Source: Apostichopus japonicus
Taxonomy: Eukaryota > Echinodermata > Holothuroidea > Aspidochirotida > Stichopodidae
Assembly: GCF_037975245.1 (NCBI RefSeq)
Contig: NC_092575.1
Location: 8,588,001-8,652,000, forward strand
DNA length: 64,000 nucleotides
Direction of reading: 5' to 3'
The position numbers were made by a program, and so were the translations under genes. This document shows, one piece after another, positions 1-10,640 of the stretch (positions are counted from its first letter, which is position 1; each line of letters opens with the position of its first letter). The notes below the pieces were generated by a model. That model was not told the origin of the DNA. It worked only from the letters and a program-made list of their open reading frames with translations, and searched no databases.

Positions 1-479
1 GAACGACTATTGAATTCTTCAATTTTGGTTCTTCTTTTGCTGAAAGTTAACTATATTCTCTATGAGAGCACAATATAAGGTGTCTGCACTGTGCATAGCT
101 TGTGTTGTAGTTACCACGAAAGTGGATAAAGTTGGATAAATGTCATAAATTGACCCCTTATATCGTAGCCAGACGGACGAAAAGCCAAACACAGACTGTT
201 GGAATATTGCTCAAGAACATTGCATATGTAAAGTGTATTAACAATGAGCAGATATTGTGTTTTATCTTAGTCACATGGATACTTAACTAGAAAACCTGTG
301 TGGCTCAGCATAACCCCCCCCCCCTCCCTCTTTCCCCTTCAGCCCTCCCCACTCCAATAACATGGTGATACACGTCTTGTTAAGACACAGAAAAGAACCT
401 GAGCGTAGCACGCAAGCTAATACCAAGCAAATGTTATGATATTATACCCGCCTTAAGTTCCTATCCAACTCATCACAGG
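1..479. other. No recognisable feature; unique left edge
   Basis: AT-rich sequence with a short C-run near 312-325. I see no exon or repeat boundary. If the syntaxin-like tail exons further right are real, this is intron of that gene. Confidence 0.4.
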
Positions 480-928
480 TCAGTCTACTGTACGTGGCAA
501 TACACACCTCCACCAAAAACAATAAGGGACTTGTACTCAATGTGATGCATCCACACACCAAGTACGAGTAGTATCCACGATTTCCTTATTTAAATATCAT
601 GTAAAAGGGTTTTAGTAAAATGTAAAAGAGTTTTACCTCTGGTGACCTCAAATGCGATTTGACCTCACAGGCAACAGTATTCTTGTACTCATTATGGCAA
701 ATCCATACACCCTGTATGAATCATGTTTTAAAGGTTTTCAGGCCACGGCACTGAAATATTTTTAAAAGTACTCGCCATTTGGCGACCGTGACTAATAGTC
801 TACTCAAAACTCACAATAACAATAAAAATTCACTCGCCACTATGATCGCGGCTCAAGTCTCCATAGAACTGATCTACAACATCAATACTTTCTATGAACA
901 AAGGTCAGATACATTGTGCTACGTATTT

Positions 929-1015
929 GCACATTGGAAAATTATGTTGGAAAATTGTGCACATTGGAAAATTATGTTGTAAAATTGTGCACATTGGAAA
1001 ATTATGTGCAATTTG
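929..1015 (+). repeat. 30-bp tandem repeat, about 2.9 copies
   Basis: The word GCACATTGGAAAATTATGT recurs at 929, 959 and 989 with an exact 30-base period. It lies inside repeat family A and is absent as a tandem from the other copies, so it is a local expansion. Confidence 0.9.
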
Positions 1016-1194
1016 AAATGTACACAGTTGTAAAATGCCCGACGATCTGTCCGTTACAAAGTATCAATCGAAAGCGTTGCAGTGCGTTCTCTTGGCAGTA
1101 CAGCAAATATATACGAGAAATAGCTTTGTGAAAAAGTAACACTAGGCTCTTCATACTAGGGTCTTAACAAGACTAAGTAGCTAGGTGTGCTCGA

Positions 1195-1528
1195 GTCCTT
1201 AGCCTATACAGTACCTCACTGCTACTTTCGACAGCTACTCGATTAGCGCGATTCGTACATTTTCCCAATTATTTTCTTAGCTGCAGATTAGTGTGCGAAC
1301 AATAAGTCCTTAGCCTATACAGTACCTCACTGCTACTTTCGACAGCTACTCGATTAGCGCGATTCGTACATTTTCCCAATTATTTTCTTAGCTGCAGATT
1401 AGTGTGCGAACAATAAGTCCTTAGCCTATACATTACCTCACTGCTACTTTCAACCGCTACTCGATTCGCGCGATTCGTACATTTTCCCAATTATTTTCTT
1501 AGCTGCAGATTAGTGTGCGAAAAATATC
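1195..1528 (+). repeat. 111-bp tandem repeat, three copies
   Basis: Units begin at 1195, 1306 and 1417 with GTCCTTAGCCTATACA and end with TTAGCTGCAGATTAGTGTGC. The first two are nearly identical. The third differs at several positions (CATTACC for CAGTACC, CAACCGCT for CGACAGCT). The single-copy counterpart near 42465-42560 shows this is a private amplification. Confidence 0.9.
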
Positions 1529-2545
1529 GCTATTACTCCATCACACTACCTTAATCAAGGCGATCTTTCACGCACTGAAAATCTAAGGTTGAAAGAGCAT
1601 CTTTCTTCCACTTACAACTGGTGTTGAGTGAAAATCTTTGCAAAAAAATCCGAGCATCATAATAACAAACCCGTCTCAAAACTCATTAAATTGTTGTATA
1701 TTTTCGGTAATTATGACTCATGGCATGTACGAAATGCCTAAATAAATAATTTAGGACATGCTTGGCCAGCTTAAATATTGGTATTCTGACAGGATTTTTT
1801 TTTTTTAACAATGCTGATTGTTAGTAGTGCACATGCATATACTCTACTGTGCAGAGGTTGGCAGCGTACATAATGCACGTGCAGACAGCGAACCATTTTA
1901 CACAGTTAAATCGCATTGAGATCGGTAATTGATAAAAATATAACTAGGTGACAGTTAATTTTCGTAAACGGCTAGCCATTTCCCCAACGCAACTGCCTCC
2001 AAACCTGAAGTTTTTATTTGCCACTGATTCTTGACAATTGCGAAATACGACAGAAAGCTTCAACACCGTGGCAAATATATAATACTGATGATTCAGTGAT
2101 ATCTTTCATCTTGGATCTGAGATCATGGAGTTCCATAACAACTCCCTGCTGAGATGCCCATCGCTGCTATGTACACTGTTTTGTGGGTATTGACCGTTGC
2201 TGCATGTATTGACTGACACTAGTGTCTAATAACCACATTCAAAACTAGGTCAGAATACCGGCATCAGACGTTTCTTTGTGCGCGAGTCTTCACTCCCTTT
2301 GGATCGATTCGATACTACGGATGCCCACAAGCAAATATTCTTAGGAGGCGTAACGCACATGTTATCTTATAACGGTGGCAGATACGGTAGATTATAAAAC
2401 AAGGTTTCCACAATTTGGCCTCTGGTGACTTCAAATTACCTTTGACCTCCACAAAAAACAACAGGCTACTTGAACTTAATGTGTCACAACTACATACTAA
2501 ATACGAGATCGGTCCCATCTTGAGATATCGTGTTTACAGGGTTTT

Positions 2546-3590
2546 CACGATTTGTGGCTGTAACTTTAACACCAAACGGTGACTGAAAAGAATAAAACAG
2601 CTGTCCTATCGTATGCCTCTGTTGAGTAGTTCTATTCTTTTGGTGAAAATATTACCAATAACATCCTGACATAGGCCTCACGTATGCATTTTGCCTTAAA
2701 GGGGTAGTCCGGTTGCACACAATGTGACGTTTGTCCATAACTTAATATATATATATGATTAAATATAACCGGTTAAAACCGTCGATTCTTTCAAAGATTT
2801 GATCACAGTATACCCCCACAGTATACCCCCACAGTATACTGGTCAGTGATTTCATCACGGCAAATATTCTTCATGGTTTTACTTTCCTATAATGATCTTC
2901 TTGTTGTTTTATCCTTGAAACCTGAAACATATCGAATGTACGCTTAGCTGTCAACGTTCTCTGTATGTAGAATTTTATTAAAATGAAACTTTGTCGTATT
3001 TTTTAGTGTTTTGACTAGGAACATATTTTCAAAATTAGGGGCAACAGAGGGTTACAATATAGACCCAAATGCAATAACACTTAGGATTTCATTATACATT
3101 TAGGACAATTTATTACAATTCAGTGAGGTCAGATGAAATCTTACCATTGCCAGGACTCCAAATTATATTTAGTATGAACTTGTATTACATGTTTCTTAAT
3201 ATGAATATATCGGAGGGTGAAACGAGAAGTGAATGAAAATGGTTCATGTCAACAGCTCCTATCATGAGACTAATTTCATTTGTTGTATTGGGGAGTGCAC
3301 ATGTACCCACACATAGTATTATATTCACTGCTATATTGAGTATACTGTTCATCATAGACATTGTACATTAATCAAGTGGAAGATAAACCAGTCTCAACCG
3401 ACTATATTTAAAATACTGAACATGACACCTAACAATTCGTATATTGATTTTAACGAAATGGACTACCTACCCCTCAAGCAACCCTCAAGCCAGAAGAGAA
3501 AATGTTTGGAGTGTTCGACACTTAAATGGGCAAAATATTGTTTTACTTTTGCTAATTTATTAATTGTTTTGTTTTCGTTTCCAATTATAG
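2546..3590. other. Non-coding stretch before the first tail exon
   Basis: It holds a 13-bp tandem (ACAGTATACCCCC) at 2804-2840 and an otherwise unremarkable AT-rich sequence. The last 50 bases form a T-rich polypyrimidine tract ending in CCAATTATAG, which would be the splice acceptor for the exon at 3591. Confidence 0.5.
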
Positions 3591-3671
3591 AAGAAGATCA
3601 TCATCATCGCTTTGTGTTCTGTCGTTGTCATCGCGATCGTGCTCGTTGTGGTTATTATCATCATCAAGTAA
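3591..3671 (+). CDS. Syntaxin-like alternative terminal exon A (transmembrane tail)
   Basis: After the acceptor ...CCAATTATAG the phase-0 frame begins Lys-Lys, runs through about 23 almost purely Ile/Val/Leu/Ala residues and one Cys, then Lys and TAA (26 residues). In syntaxins 1-4 the last coding exon begins at the basic RKK/RRKK cluster next to the membrane and encodes only the C-terminal anchor, which is what this shows. The anchor would fix a Q-SNARE in the target membrane for vesicle fusion. The Habc and SNARE domains are not in the window and would lie to the left. A longer open frame at 3422-3802 covers this exon in the wrong frame (His-rich) and is not credible. AATAAA signals at 3904 and 4079 could end this isoform. 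Another tail-anchored SNARE remains possible. Confidence 0.6.
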   Translation, partial: KKIIIIALCSVVVIAIVLVVVIIIIK

Positions 3672-4273
3672 CAAATCATTGGTATTTCATATCTTCATCT
3701 ATTCCTCATTTTGTTCTTTTCACCTCACTTAATGTAAATATATCGAATCAAATCGAAAATTTACATTTTACGACTTACATTTTTTTTACTTTGGCAGATT
3801 GAAATTCCTGTAGTTTAGTATATACATGGAATTATTTCGTGTCTATTATTTGACATTTAAACGGAGAGCAAGGGAAGAGTACCAATATTAACATAGGTGG
3901 ATAAATAAACGAAGGAGATTGTTATATGCTTCCATTTAAACCCTAACAGTGAACCATTCTATAGTATTGATGTTCAAATATTCGGTCGCTTTATACTTTA
4001 GTTAACACGTTTACAACCTTGGTTGTTTTGATTTGTTTCTTAAAGAAGCGCAAATGAAAAAAATAATGTCATTAAAACAATAAAAGACATTGTAAAGAAT
4101 AGACTGTAAAATGAGTATGCTCAGATTAACGTAGCCCTATAAGAGAGTGTGTAACTCTACATAATAGTAACCCTTTACTTAAAATGCCAACAGTGGAATT
4201 TACAATACCAACATATCCCCTGGAATGGAAAAAACTGTCTAAATGGAACTATTTTTCATTTCTCTCGTTGCAG
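3672..4273 (+). other. Candidate 3' UTR of isoform A and intron to exon B
   Basis: Two AATAAA hexamers (3904-3909 and 4079-4084) follow the stop of tail exon A. The right end has a pyrimidine-rich tract ending TCTCTCGTTGCAG, a strong acceptor for tail exon B. Confidence 0.4.
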
Positions 4274-4351
4274 AAGAAATTCTATATCGTCGCAATATGT
4301 GGTGTACTTATTGCAATTTTACTCGTCGTACTGTTGATCATCTTGCTATAG
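4274..4351 (+). CDS. Syntaxin-like alternative terminal exon B (transmembrane tail)
   Basis: Behind a strong acceptor (TCTCTCGTTGCAG) the phase-0 frame reads Lys-Lys-Phe-Tyr, then about 21 hydrophobic residues (Ile, Val, Leu, Ala, one Cys, one Gly) and TAG (25 residues). It has the same start, phase, length and layout as the exon at 3591, with a different sequence. This is the pattern of mutually exclusive last exons giving one syntaxin two different membrane anchors. An AATAAA at 5474 could end this isoform. The pairing is my inference; neither exon alone is long enough to prove orthology. Confidence 0.6.
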   Translation, partial: KKFYIVAICGVLIAILLVVLLIILL

Positions 4352-5742
4352 GGCACCAAATAGTAGTGGATGAGCGTCCTCCGGTTGTCTGTTGGTCATA
4401 GAGAAGGTGACACTGCCGATATGACAAATATTCAAATCCCTTGATAATGAATAGAAAGGTTTAATATTTGTTTTTTAACATTTTAAACTGTTTGTATTTA
4501 CCCACGCATTTTCAAAACTATTTGACACTTCTCCATGAAGATACAGACAAGTTGGCTATGGTTTAATTTTTACGTAACTTGGGAAATTTTATGGGTAGCT
4601 GATGTAGGAGTAAAGTACATTTCTCTATTACTTGCATGTAAATATCAGTAAATATAAAGCATATTCTCATGAAAAGCGCACTTAAACGAGAAACGTATTT
4701 CTGTGTTTGATCATTTGATTCCGTCGCATTTGAAAACAAATACTTTTGCAACATTCCAGTTTTCTAAACCTTGAATATTTGAGTTTATCGTTAGAGTAAT
4801 ATATTGGGCCTGTACTGATGAAGCTGATTTCTTTCAATGCTTACCAAGGCTACATTTACCCTGTGAAGAATTAAATCAAACGGCTTACGCGACAAAGATC
4901 ATGTCCTACACTTGGTATGGTTGGAATGTATTCCATAACTACAGTAACACTTGTGTTCCGTAGTTGGTATTGGGGACATTATCATTGCCTCATCGGCTTA
5001 AGTTGCGGTATACATGGAAAGGATTTACTTTCACATAAAAACGAACATAACCTAGTTCTAGAGGCTCCTTCTGAACATGTAAAAACAGCATGGTTGGAAC
5101 AAGGACGCGAGGGTCTCGAGATGATATGTACATCACCTGACAAGCTTATCCAAACGAGGTGTAAATACTTACAGTTCTTCTTTTAGCTGTATTAGATGTC
5201 AAGCAATGACTGAAACGCGAGGCCTGATTGATCATTCAATAGTTTTTGTTGCTTCTTTGGTTAGTATGGTATTAAGGCTTATGCGTCAAGGCTCAATTCG
5301 TTCACCGCTCAAGCTTTAAGTTAAGCCGTTACCGTATAATTTGCTACTTCAATTAATATAGGTCATACCAACAGTGTCGTGGTTTATGAACGATGTACAA
5401 TATATTATATTTATATGATTTATTTTCTATTTTATGAACGTCTAAGTAGACAAAGTAAATATTTATATATATTAATAAAGTTGATAATATCTAACTAATC
5501 ATTTTGTTTTCGATGAAATTCTTACTTACAGAGAAAGAACAACAAGGCAAACTTTGTACATAATTATATACATTTCCAGGATTAATCAACTAGATGAAAA
5601 TAACCTACAAATTTATTAGGTCCATATATGGTCGTAGAGTACCCACATCCAGTGACAGTGTTAAATATTGTTCTCCTCAGTATAGTTTTTATCTTCTCTG
5701 TCGTGTTTAAATGCACATTACCGAAACATCAAACTGTTTCTT
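4352..5742 (+). other. Candidate 3' UTR / intergenic stretch
   Basis: AT-rich, without a credible exon. The 89-codon open frame at 4917-5186 resembles nothing I know. AATAAA at 5474-5479 (in TATTAATAAAGTTG) is the best polyadenylation signal for tail exon B. Confidence 0.35.
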
Positions 5743-5830
5743 TCTTGTAGTGTATTTACTCTATATTGTTAATTCTTTTCAACCATTCTCACTTTTAAAG
5801 CAAGAATTTAGAATTTAGGTATTTGAAAGA

Positions 5831-5910
<80 letters not shown>

Positions 5911-5916
5911 TATATA
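5831..5916. repeat. (AT)n microsatellite
   Basis: About 80 bases of nearly pure AT dinucleotide, with one ATAC interruption near the right end. Confidence 0.95.
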
Positions 5917-6200
5917 ATGTATGTACAAAACATTTTTATCCATGGATGCTTTTTGCGTTGTAAAATGTAATTAAATATGATGATTTAATAACGTTGTATA
6001 CTCTTTTTTAATTCTCCACGTGTCGATAATATAAAAAAACCCTAATTTTTTCCGATATTTTTCCGATTTTGGGTATTTACTCTATTGTTAATTCTTTCAA
6101 CCATTCTCACTTTTAAAGCAAGAATTTAGAATTTAGGTATTAGAAAGAATATATAATATGTAGACATGTCTGTTGGCGTGTGTTGGAAAGTAAGATATAT

Positions 6201-6427
6201 CCAAAAGAGAAAAAGGGAAAAAATGATACTTTCATTTCCAACTTTATTACTTAGAACGTTAAGTTAAATGCTAAGTTAAATCCCAATAAGGTCTAGTTCC
6301 TTCCATTTCATTACTGCAACTGCAGAAGAGCTGTGATAACGCTCGATTTTTTTTGTAACTGATTTAACGTTCTAAGTAATAAAGTTGGAAATGAAAGTAT
6401 AATTTTTTCCCCTTTTCTCTTGTGGAT
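6201..6427. mobile_element. Palindromic MITE with inverted termini of about 60 bp
   Basis: The left arm (CCAAAAGAGAAAAAGGGAAA onward, through CATTTCCAACTTTATTACTT and AGAACGTTAA) returns as its reverse complement at about 6362-6425. About 100 bases of unrelated sequence lie between the arms. It has no coding capacity. A clean target-site duplication is not evident. It sits where the sister duplicate has an AT repeat. Confidence 0.75.
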
Positions 6428-6540
6428 GTGGATGTACAAAACATTGTAAAATGTAATTAAATATCATGATTTAATAACGTTGTATACACTCTTTTTTAAA
6501 TCTCAACGTGTCGATAATATAAAAACCCTATAATTTTTCC

Positions 6541-6988
6541 GAAAAAAAGTTGCATTCATGAAAAAATTGATGATCGAAAGTATCAAAATGTATATATCTA
6601 CTGAACACAGATAGCATTCATGTACAAGCCAATGAGAGGACGCATATGCAGTAGGCTTACCAACGAAGGCTGTCCGTGCGCGAAGAACAGCTGATTGTCG
6701 ATGCGATACTACACGTCTTGGTAGCACAGACATTCTATCATCTTATCAATCTCTCTCTGTCTATGCCTAATAATGTAACTTTATTAGAACTAGGTCTCTG
6801 ACTAGGCTATACTAAGACCTAAGCTACTGCTACTAGATGGCCTACTAACAGTAACAGTTAGCTGATGTTCTAACTGATGTTCGATGAAGCTGATCGAAGG
6901 AACACTGACTTACTATCTTTAATGTATATTTCAGTTGAGTAATAATCTCTCATGATAGAGGAATAACTAAGTCGAGAAGAAATCAACC
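6541..6988. other. No recognisable feature
   Basis: Unique-looking sequence between the duplicated block and the transposon nest. I see no exon or repeat. Confidence 0.4.
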
Positions 6989-7514
6989 AGAATCAATAGG
7001 GTGTGTCTAAAACGAAGACCTCTAAAACGAAGACCGAAGATAGAAGACTAGAAAAATCGAAAACAAATAAAGATGTCTTCGTTTTTCGATCTTCGTTTTC
7101 GAGATTTGCAATATAGGTAAATCTCGAAAAGGAAGACAGAATAACGAAGACCTGCAATAATAATCAATTAAAACATACAATGGTAATGAAACTCTCGGAG
7201 TAGATCATATAAGGTTTAATGGCCGTGTCAGCCCTAGGGACGGGGGAGTGGGGATTATGAAACCATCGGTTACGTGGTAACATGGAGGTAAAAACAGCTG
7301 TTTTTACCTCCATGGTGGTAAGGCGCAAGTCAGGTAAGCTTATGGGCATCCGCACAACTATACTCTATTACGGCTTTTTCATAATTGCGGTCACGATTGA
7401 CTTTATTTGTCAGGTTTCCTTCTCTCCTTTTCTTCATATTGTCTGTCTCATCTTCATTGGAAAATGAACATCCAATAAGCATTCTACTAGTAGTTGCAGA
7501 TACAAAACGAATTT

Positions 7515-7623
7515 AGCTTGAAATATCGAAGTCTTCGTTTTTCGATCTTCGTTTTCGATCTTCGCAGTATAGGCAAATCTCGAAAAGAGAGACCGAATAA
7601 GGAAGACTTCGATATTTCAAGCT
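7515..7623. repeat. Nested 23-bp inverted repeat in the left transposon arm
   Basis: AGCTTGAAATATCGAAGTCT at 7515 is answered by its reverse complement ending at 7623, one mismatch in 23 bases. The spacer repeats the CTTCGTTTTCGA words of the outer termini. It is asymmetrical, being absent from the right arm, so it arose after or independently of the big arms. Confidence 0.7.
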
Positions 7624-7645
7624 AACTTTGTTTGGTATGTGAACC

Positions 7646-9100
7646 CATGGGCGTCAACAGGTGGGGGACATGTCCCCCCCCACTTTCAAAAGTGGAGGGG
7701 ATATCATATCATTTGTCCCCCCCCCCCCCCACTTTTCAGAGCAGTTATTAAAAAAATCACATGCATATGCGCGATTTTCTATCACAATTGCTGAGCTGAT
7801 TCAAGTAGAATCTAACTTCAGAATCATTATCAATAAATTGCACTGGAAATTAGAACAGTGCTTGGCCCTTTATCCCCCTTCCTCCGATATTCACCCTCCC
7901 CGCTTCGTCCGAGACCTCCAAGGGCGGCGGAAGCACTTTTAATCTGGGGGGCACCGACATCAAAGGGCACTTTGCAGAAATTCGATTGGACTGATGCAGT
8001 CTTATATTTAGTACCCTTGATAACTCTTATTGTATTAACTTATTTGCGTATACAGATCACTCCATCAACGTCCCGCCCCCCACCCCCCAGGAAAATATGC
8101 ATACTAGCACTGCAGTATCCAATGCGCAAATTGGGAAACAAGGAACAAGTTTTCTTTTGAGACAAAATGAGGTGAAATCATGCTAGTTGCTAATGTAGGA
8201 ATATTCCGAATTAGAGTTTATTTCTTTTTAATATATTAACCATTTTTTCCATTCGAAATAGCTTTGAGTTTGACCCACAGAAATTCATTTAAAGTCATGG
8301 GCGTAGCCAGGATTTGAAAAGTTGTATGCACGACTATCTGAGCGTAGCGCCACCATCGGTTGGCGCGGAGCGTACAAGAAAATTTTTGGTTTTACAAACC
8401 CCTCAGATGGCCGGAAACGGCCCTTCCCGAGTGTTCATTCTGGTTCCCTGGCCTCTTGCTAACTTGAGACACCTAATTTTTTATGTAGAAAAAGGGCACA
8501 TTTTTAACCTGAGGAAAAGTGGGGGGGGGGGGCACGTGCCCCCTGTGCCCCCCCCGGTTCCGCCGCCCTTGGAGACCTCTGATAAAAGTTTGTGCGATGT
8601 TTGAACGATGTTTTAGAGTGTTTTGTGGAAGCACCCCTTCTCGCCAGAAATGGAATTCCCCTTGCCCTACACTGTGAATCAGAGAAAACGACGCATTTCA
8701 ACTTGAAAACAAGTCGAAGACCCCACCAGGAAGGTAATATCATATATATTTTAGGCCCTACAGACAGTATTCTGCCTGTATGCAGGGTATTGTATGATAC
8801 CAAACTACCGAAAATATTTCGTTTGAGATGGACGCTGTGTAATTCGTTTCCCTTGGTGTCAGAACGGCATCTTTCTACCAGTACTTTCCGTCGGAATTTA
8901 GTTTTGTGAGACAAAATTTCTCCTCACAGATCTGGTTCTGATGTAACTAAAAACGACTCAGGAAGGCCGTCTCCTGCGATCTAGGGGGTCTTATGTACCC
9001 AAAATTTTCTGGTACGCTACGCGCCAACCAATGGTGGCGCGTAGCGTAGATAGTATAGTGTCCCCCCCCCCCCACTTTCTGAAACCTGCTGACGCCCATG
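7646..9100. mobile_element. hAT-like element inside the foldback element, 8-bp TSD
   Basis: Termini CATGGGCGTCAACAGGT and (reverse complement) CATGGGCGTCAGCAGGT are followed on both sides by C/G runs. The exact 8-base direct repeat TGTGAACC lies at 7638-7645 and 9101-9108. An 8-bp duplication with short inverted ends fits hAT. Open frames inside (for example 8504-8914) show no transposase motif, so it is non-autonomous or decayed. Confidence 0.8.
7919..8571. mobile_element. Innermost hAT-like element, 8-bp TSD
   Basis: Ends CAAGGGCGGCGGAA and TTCCGCCGCCCTTG are perfect inverted copies over 14 bases. The exact duplication GAGACCTC flanks them (7911-7918 and 8572-8579). A 60-bp segment near 8423-8480 (TCTGGTTCCCTGGCCTCTTG) recurs at about 56752-56815, so its interior belongs to a wider family. 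No transposase remains. Confidence 0.85.
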
Positions 9101-9779
9101 TGTGAACCTATTGGTAAAATGCTCATTAGATGTTTATTTTCCAAAGAAAATGAGACAGACAATATGAAGAAAAAGATATCAGGAACCCTGACAAATAAAG
9201 TCAATGGTAATTTTGAAAAAGCCGTAATACATCACAGTTGTACAGATGCTGATAAGCTTTAATGACTTGCTCCATACCACGTTACCAATGGTTTCATAAT
9301 CCCCACTCCCCGTCCCTAGGGCTGACACGGCCATTAAACCTTATATGATCTACTCGGAGAGTTTCATGACGATTGTACCTGTTTTAAATGATTATTATTG
9401 CAGGTCTTCGGTCTTCCTTTTCGAGATTTGCCTATATTGCGATTCTCGAAAACGAAGTCTTCGTTTTAGATGTCTTTGTTGTAGAGATTTCACCAGTCTT
9501 CTGTCTTCGTTTTAGAGGTCTTCGTTTTAGACACACCCAGAATCAATACTAGCTTTTAGTTTTAGTATATGACCACTATCCATACCTTACGGACCATGAC
9601 GCAAAAATTAGCAAGGACTTATGGATTACGACTTCACGTCGGGTGGCTTCCAATTCAACTTTTTAACTCAAATTGAGTAGTATGCATCAGTTACACCGGT
9701 GACTCTGTCGTTGTTTCATATTGCATATTCATCACTACAGATCTTGGTCTAGCTGATATAAAAAGAACCGTTTTTTTTA

Positions 9780-10640
9780 AAACATCTTGACCCTGGAAAC
9801 TGACGTAGTTTTCGGCGAGGGGGTACGGTTTTGGACGTTTTCAGGCATATATTCCAGCCTAGAAACCGCGTTCTAGAGGTTGACTGCAACGGCTTCCCCT
9901 GACGAAATTTCCGTTGAAGGGGGGGGGGGTGAACTTTTGGACGTTTTCAGGCAAATATCTAGTCTAAAAACATCGTTCGACCTGAATCGTGCTCTGCTGA
10001 AGACGCAGAAGGTTCTTGAAATGGCCTCCTCTGACAAAGTTTTGGGTAAGGTTCAAGTTTGGAAATGCTTGAAAATACGATGCACCTCCACGGACACACT
10101 TTGCGAAAAGTCTATAAACAAAAGAGTGAACTTGGAGTGAAAATTTGTTAACTCCAAAGGAGCGGAAATTCACTCCAATTAGAAGGCAGAAATGGCCTGC
10201 CTACCCATTGTTATAAATCCCTCTTGGAACTGGGTGCTCCTTCACGGGAGAGAGGAGGCCCCTCAGTAAAGGACATAACCAGTATTAAGCCCCACGCACT
10301 ACTGAAACAGCTCGTTTTGGTCGAAAACGCACGTGGTGCTCCTAGAGGGAAGATGAGCCCACCCCCTCAGTGAAACAGGACCTAAACCATGACTTGTAAC
10401 CTCCCATTTTAATCGAAAATGCACAGGATGCTACTAGAGCAGAGAGGACACAACCCTCTCGGAAATAAGATCAATGTTTTGATCCCCTTCAATGGCGGGT
10501 GACGCCCGTTTTTATCATAAAATGCCCTGGGTACTTCTAGAGAGCAGAGGGATCCCTCTTGTTTTGAGCCATCTCCGTAGATGTTTTAAGGCCGTTTCAA
10601 GCATGAAAACTGCCACTTTTCAGGGGTATAGTGCTCTGCA
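9780..10640. repeat. Decayed tandem repeats of roughly 110 bp
   Basis: The word TTGGACGTTTTCAGGCA recurs near 9832 and 9937. Between 10180 and 10560 a block with CGAAAACGCACGTGGTGCT / CGAAAATGCACAGGATGCT / AAAATGCCCTGGGTACTTCT, each followed by CTAGAG, recurs about three times. Drift is heavy. The open frame at 9880-10140 lies in this repeat and is not taken as a gene. Confidence 0.5.

Larger units (their letters stand above)
480..2545 (+). repeat. Interspersed 2-kb repeat family A, copy 1
   Basis: This stretch is collinear with 41850-43530 and, inverted, with 44395-45790. Shared landmarks are the CAATACACACCTCCACCAAA word near 500, the block with ACTGAAATATTTTTAAAAGT near 750, and the GATATCGTGTTTACA word near 2525. 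It carries no long open frame and no recognisable transposase. The copies have drifted, with frequent indels. It is probably a non-autonomous element or a remnant; its class is not determined. Confidence 0.6.
5743..6540 (+). repeat. Tandem duplication of about 320 bp, two diverged units
   Basis: The block starting TATTTACTCTATATTGTTAA at about 5743 recurs from about 6070, including CTCACTTTTAAAGCAAGAAT, and then the TTAATAACGTTGTATAC and CGTGTCGATAATATAAA words. In unit 1 the middle is an (AT)n microsatellite. In unit 2 the same place is occupied by a palindromic element. Confidence 0.8.
6999..9538. mobile_element. Outer foldback DNA transposon with 10-bp target-site duplication (MULE-like)
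   Basis: Left terminus GGGTGTGTCTAAAACGAAGA is matched by its reverse complement at the right end (...GTTTTAGACACACCC). The exact direct repeat AGAATCAATA flanks it at 6989-6998 and 9539-9548. The inverted arms extend about 500 bases inward: a block at 7200-7290 (GGCCGTGTCAGCCCTAGGGA) returns inverted at 9290-9345, and the 7340-7480 segment returns inverted at about 9110-9230. Long inverted arms and a 9-10 bp duplication are typical of Mutator-like or foldback elements. No transposase is visible. Another element is inserted inside. Confidence 0.8.

Noticed and set aside
3422-3802. 126-codon open frame, the second longest on the plus strand near the left end
   Set aside because: It overlaps tail exon A in another frame. 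Its His/Arg-rich middle is only the shifted reading of ATC/GTC-rich transmembrane codons.
8504-8914. 136-codon minus-strand frame within the transposon nest
   Set aside because: It crosses the border of the inner hAT element and a C/G run. No transposase motif is seen, so it is a chance frame.
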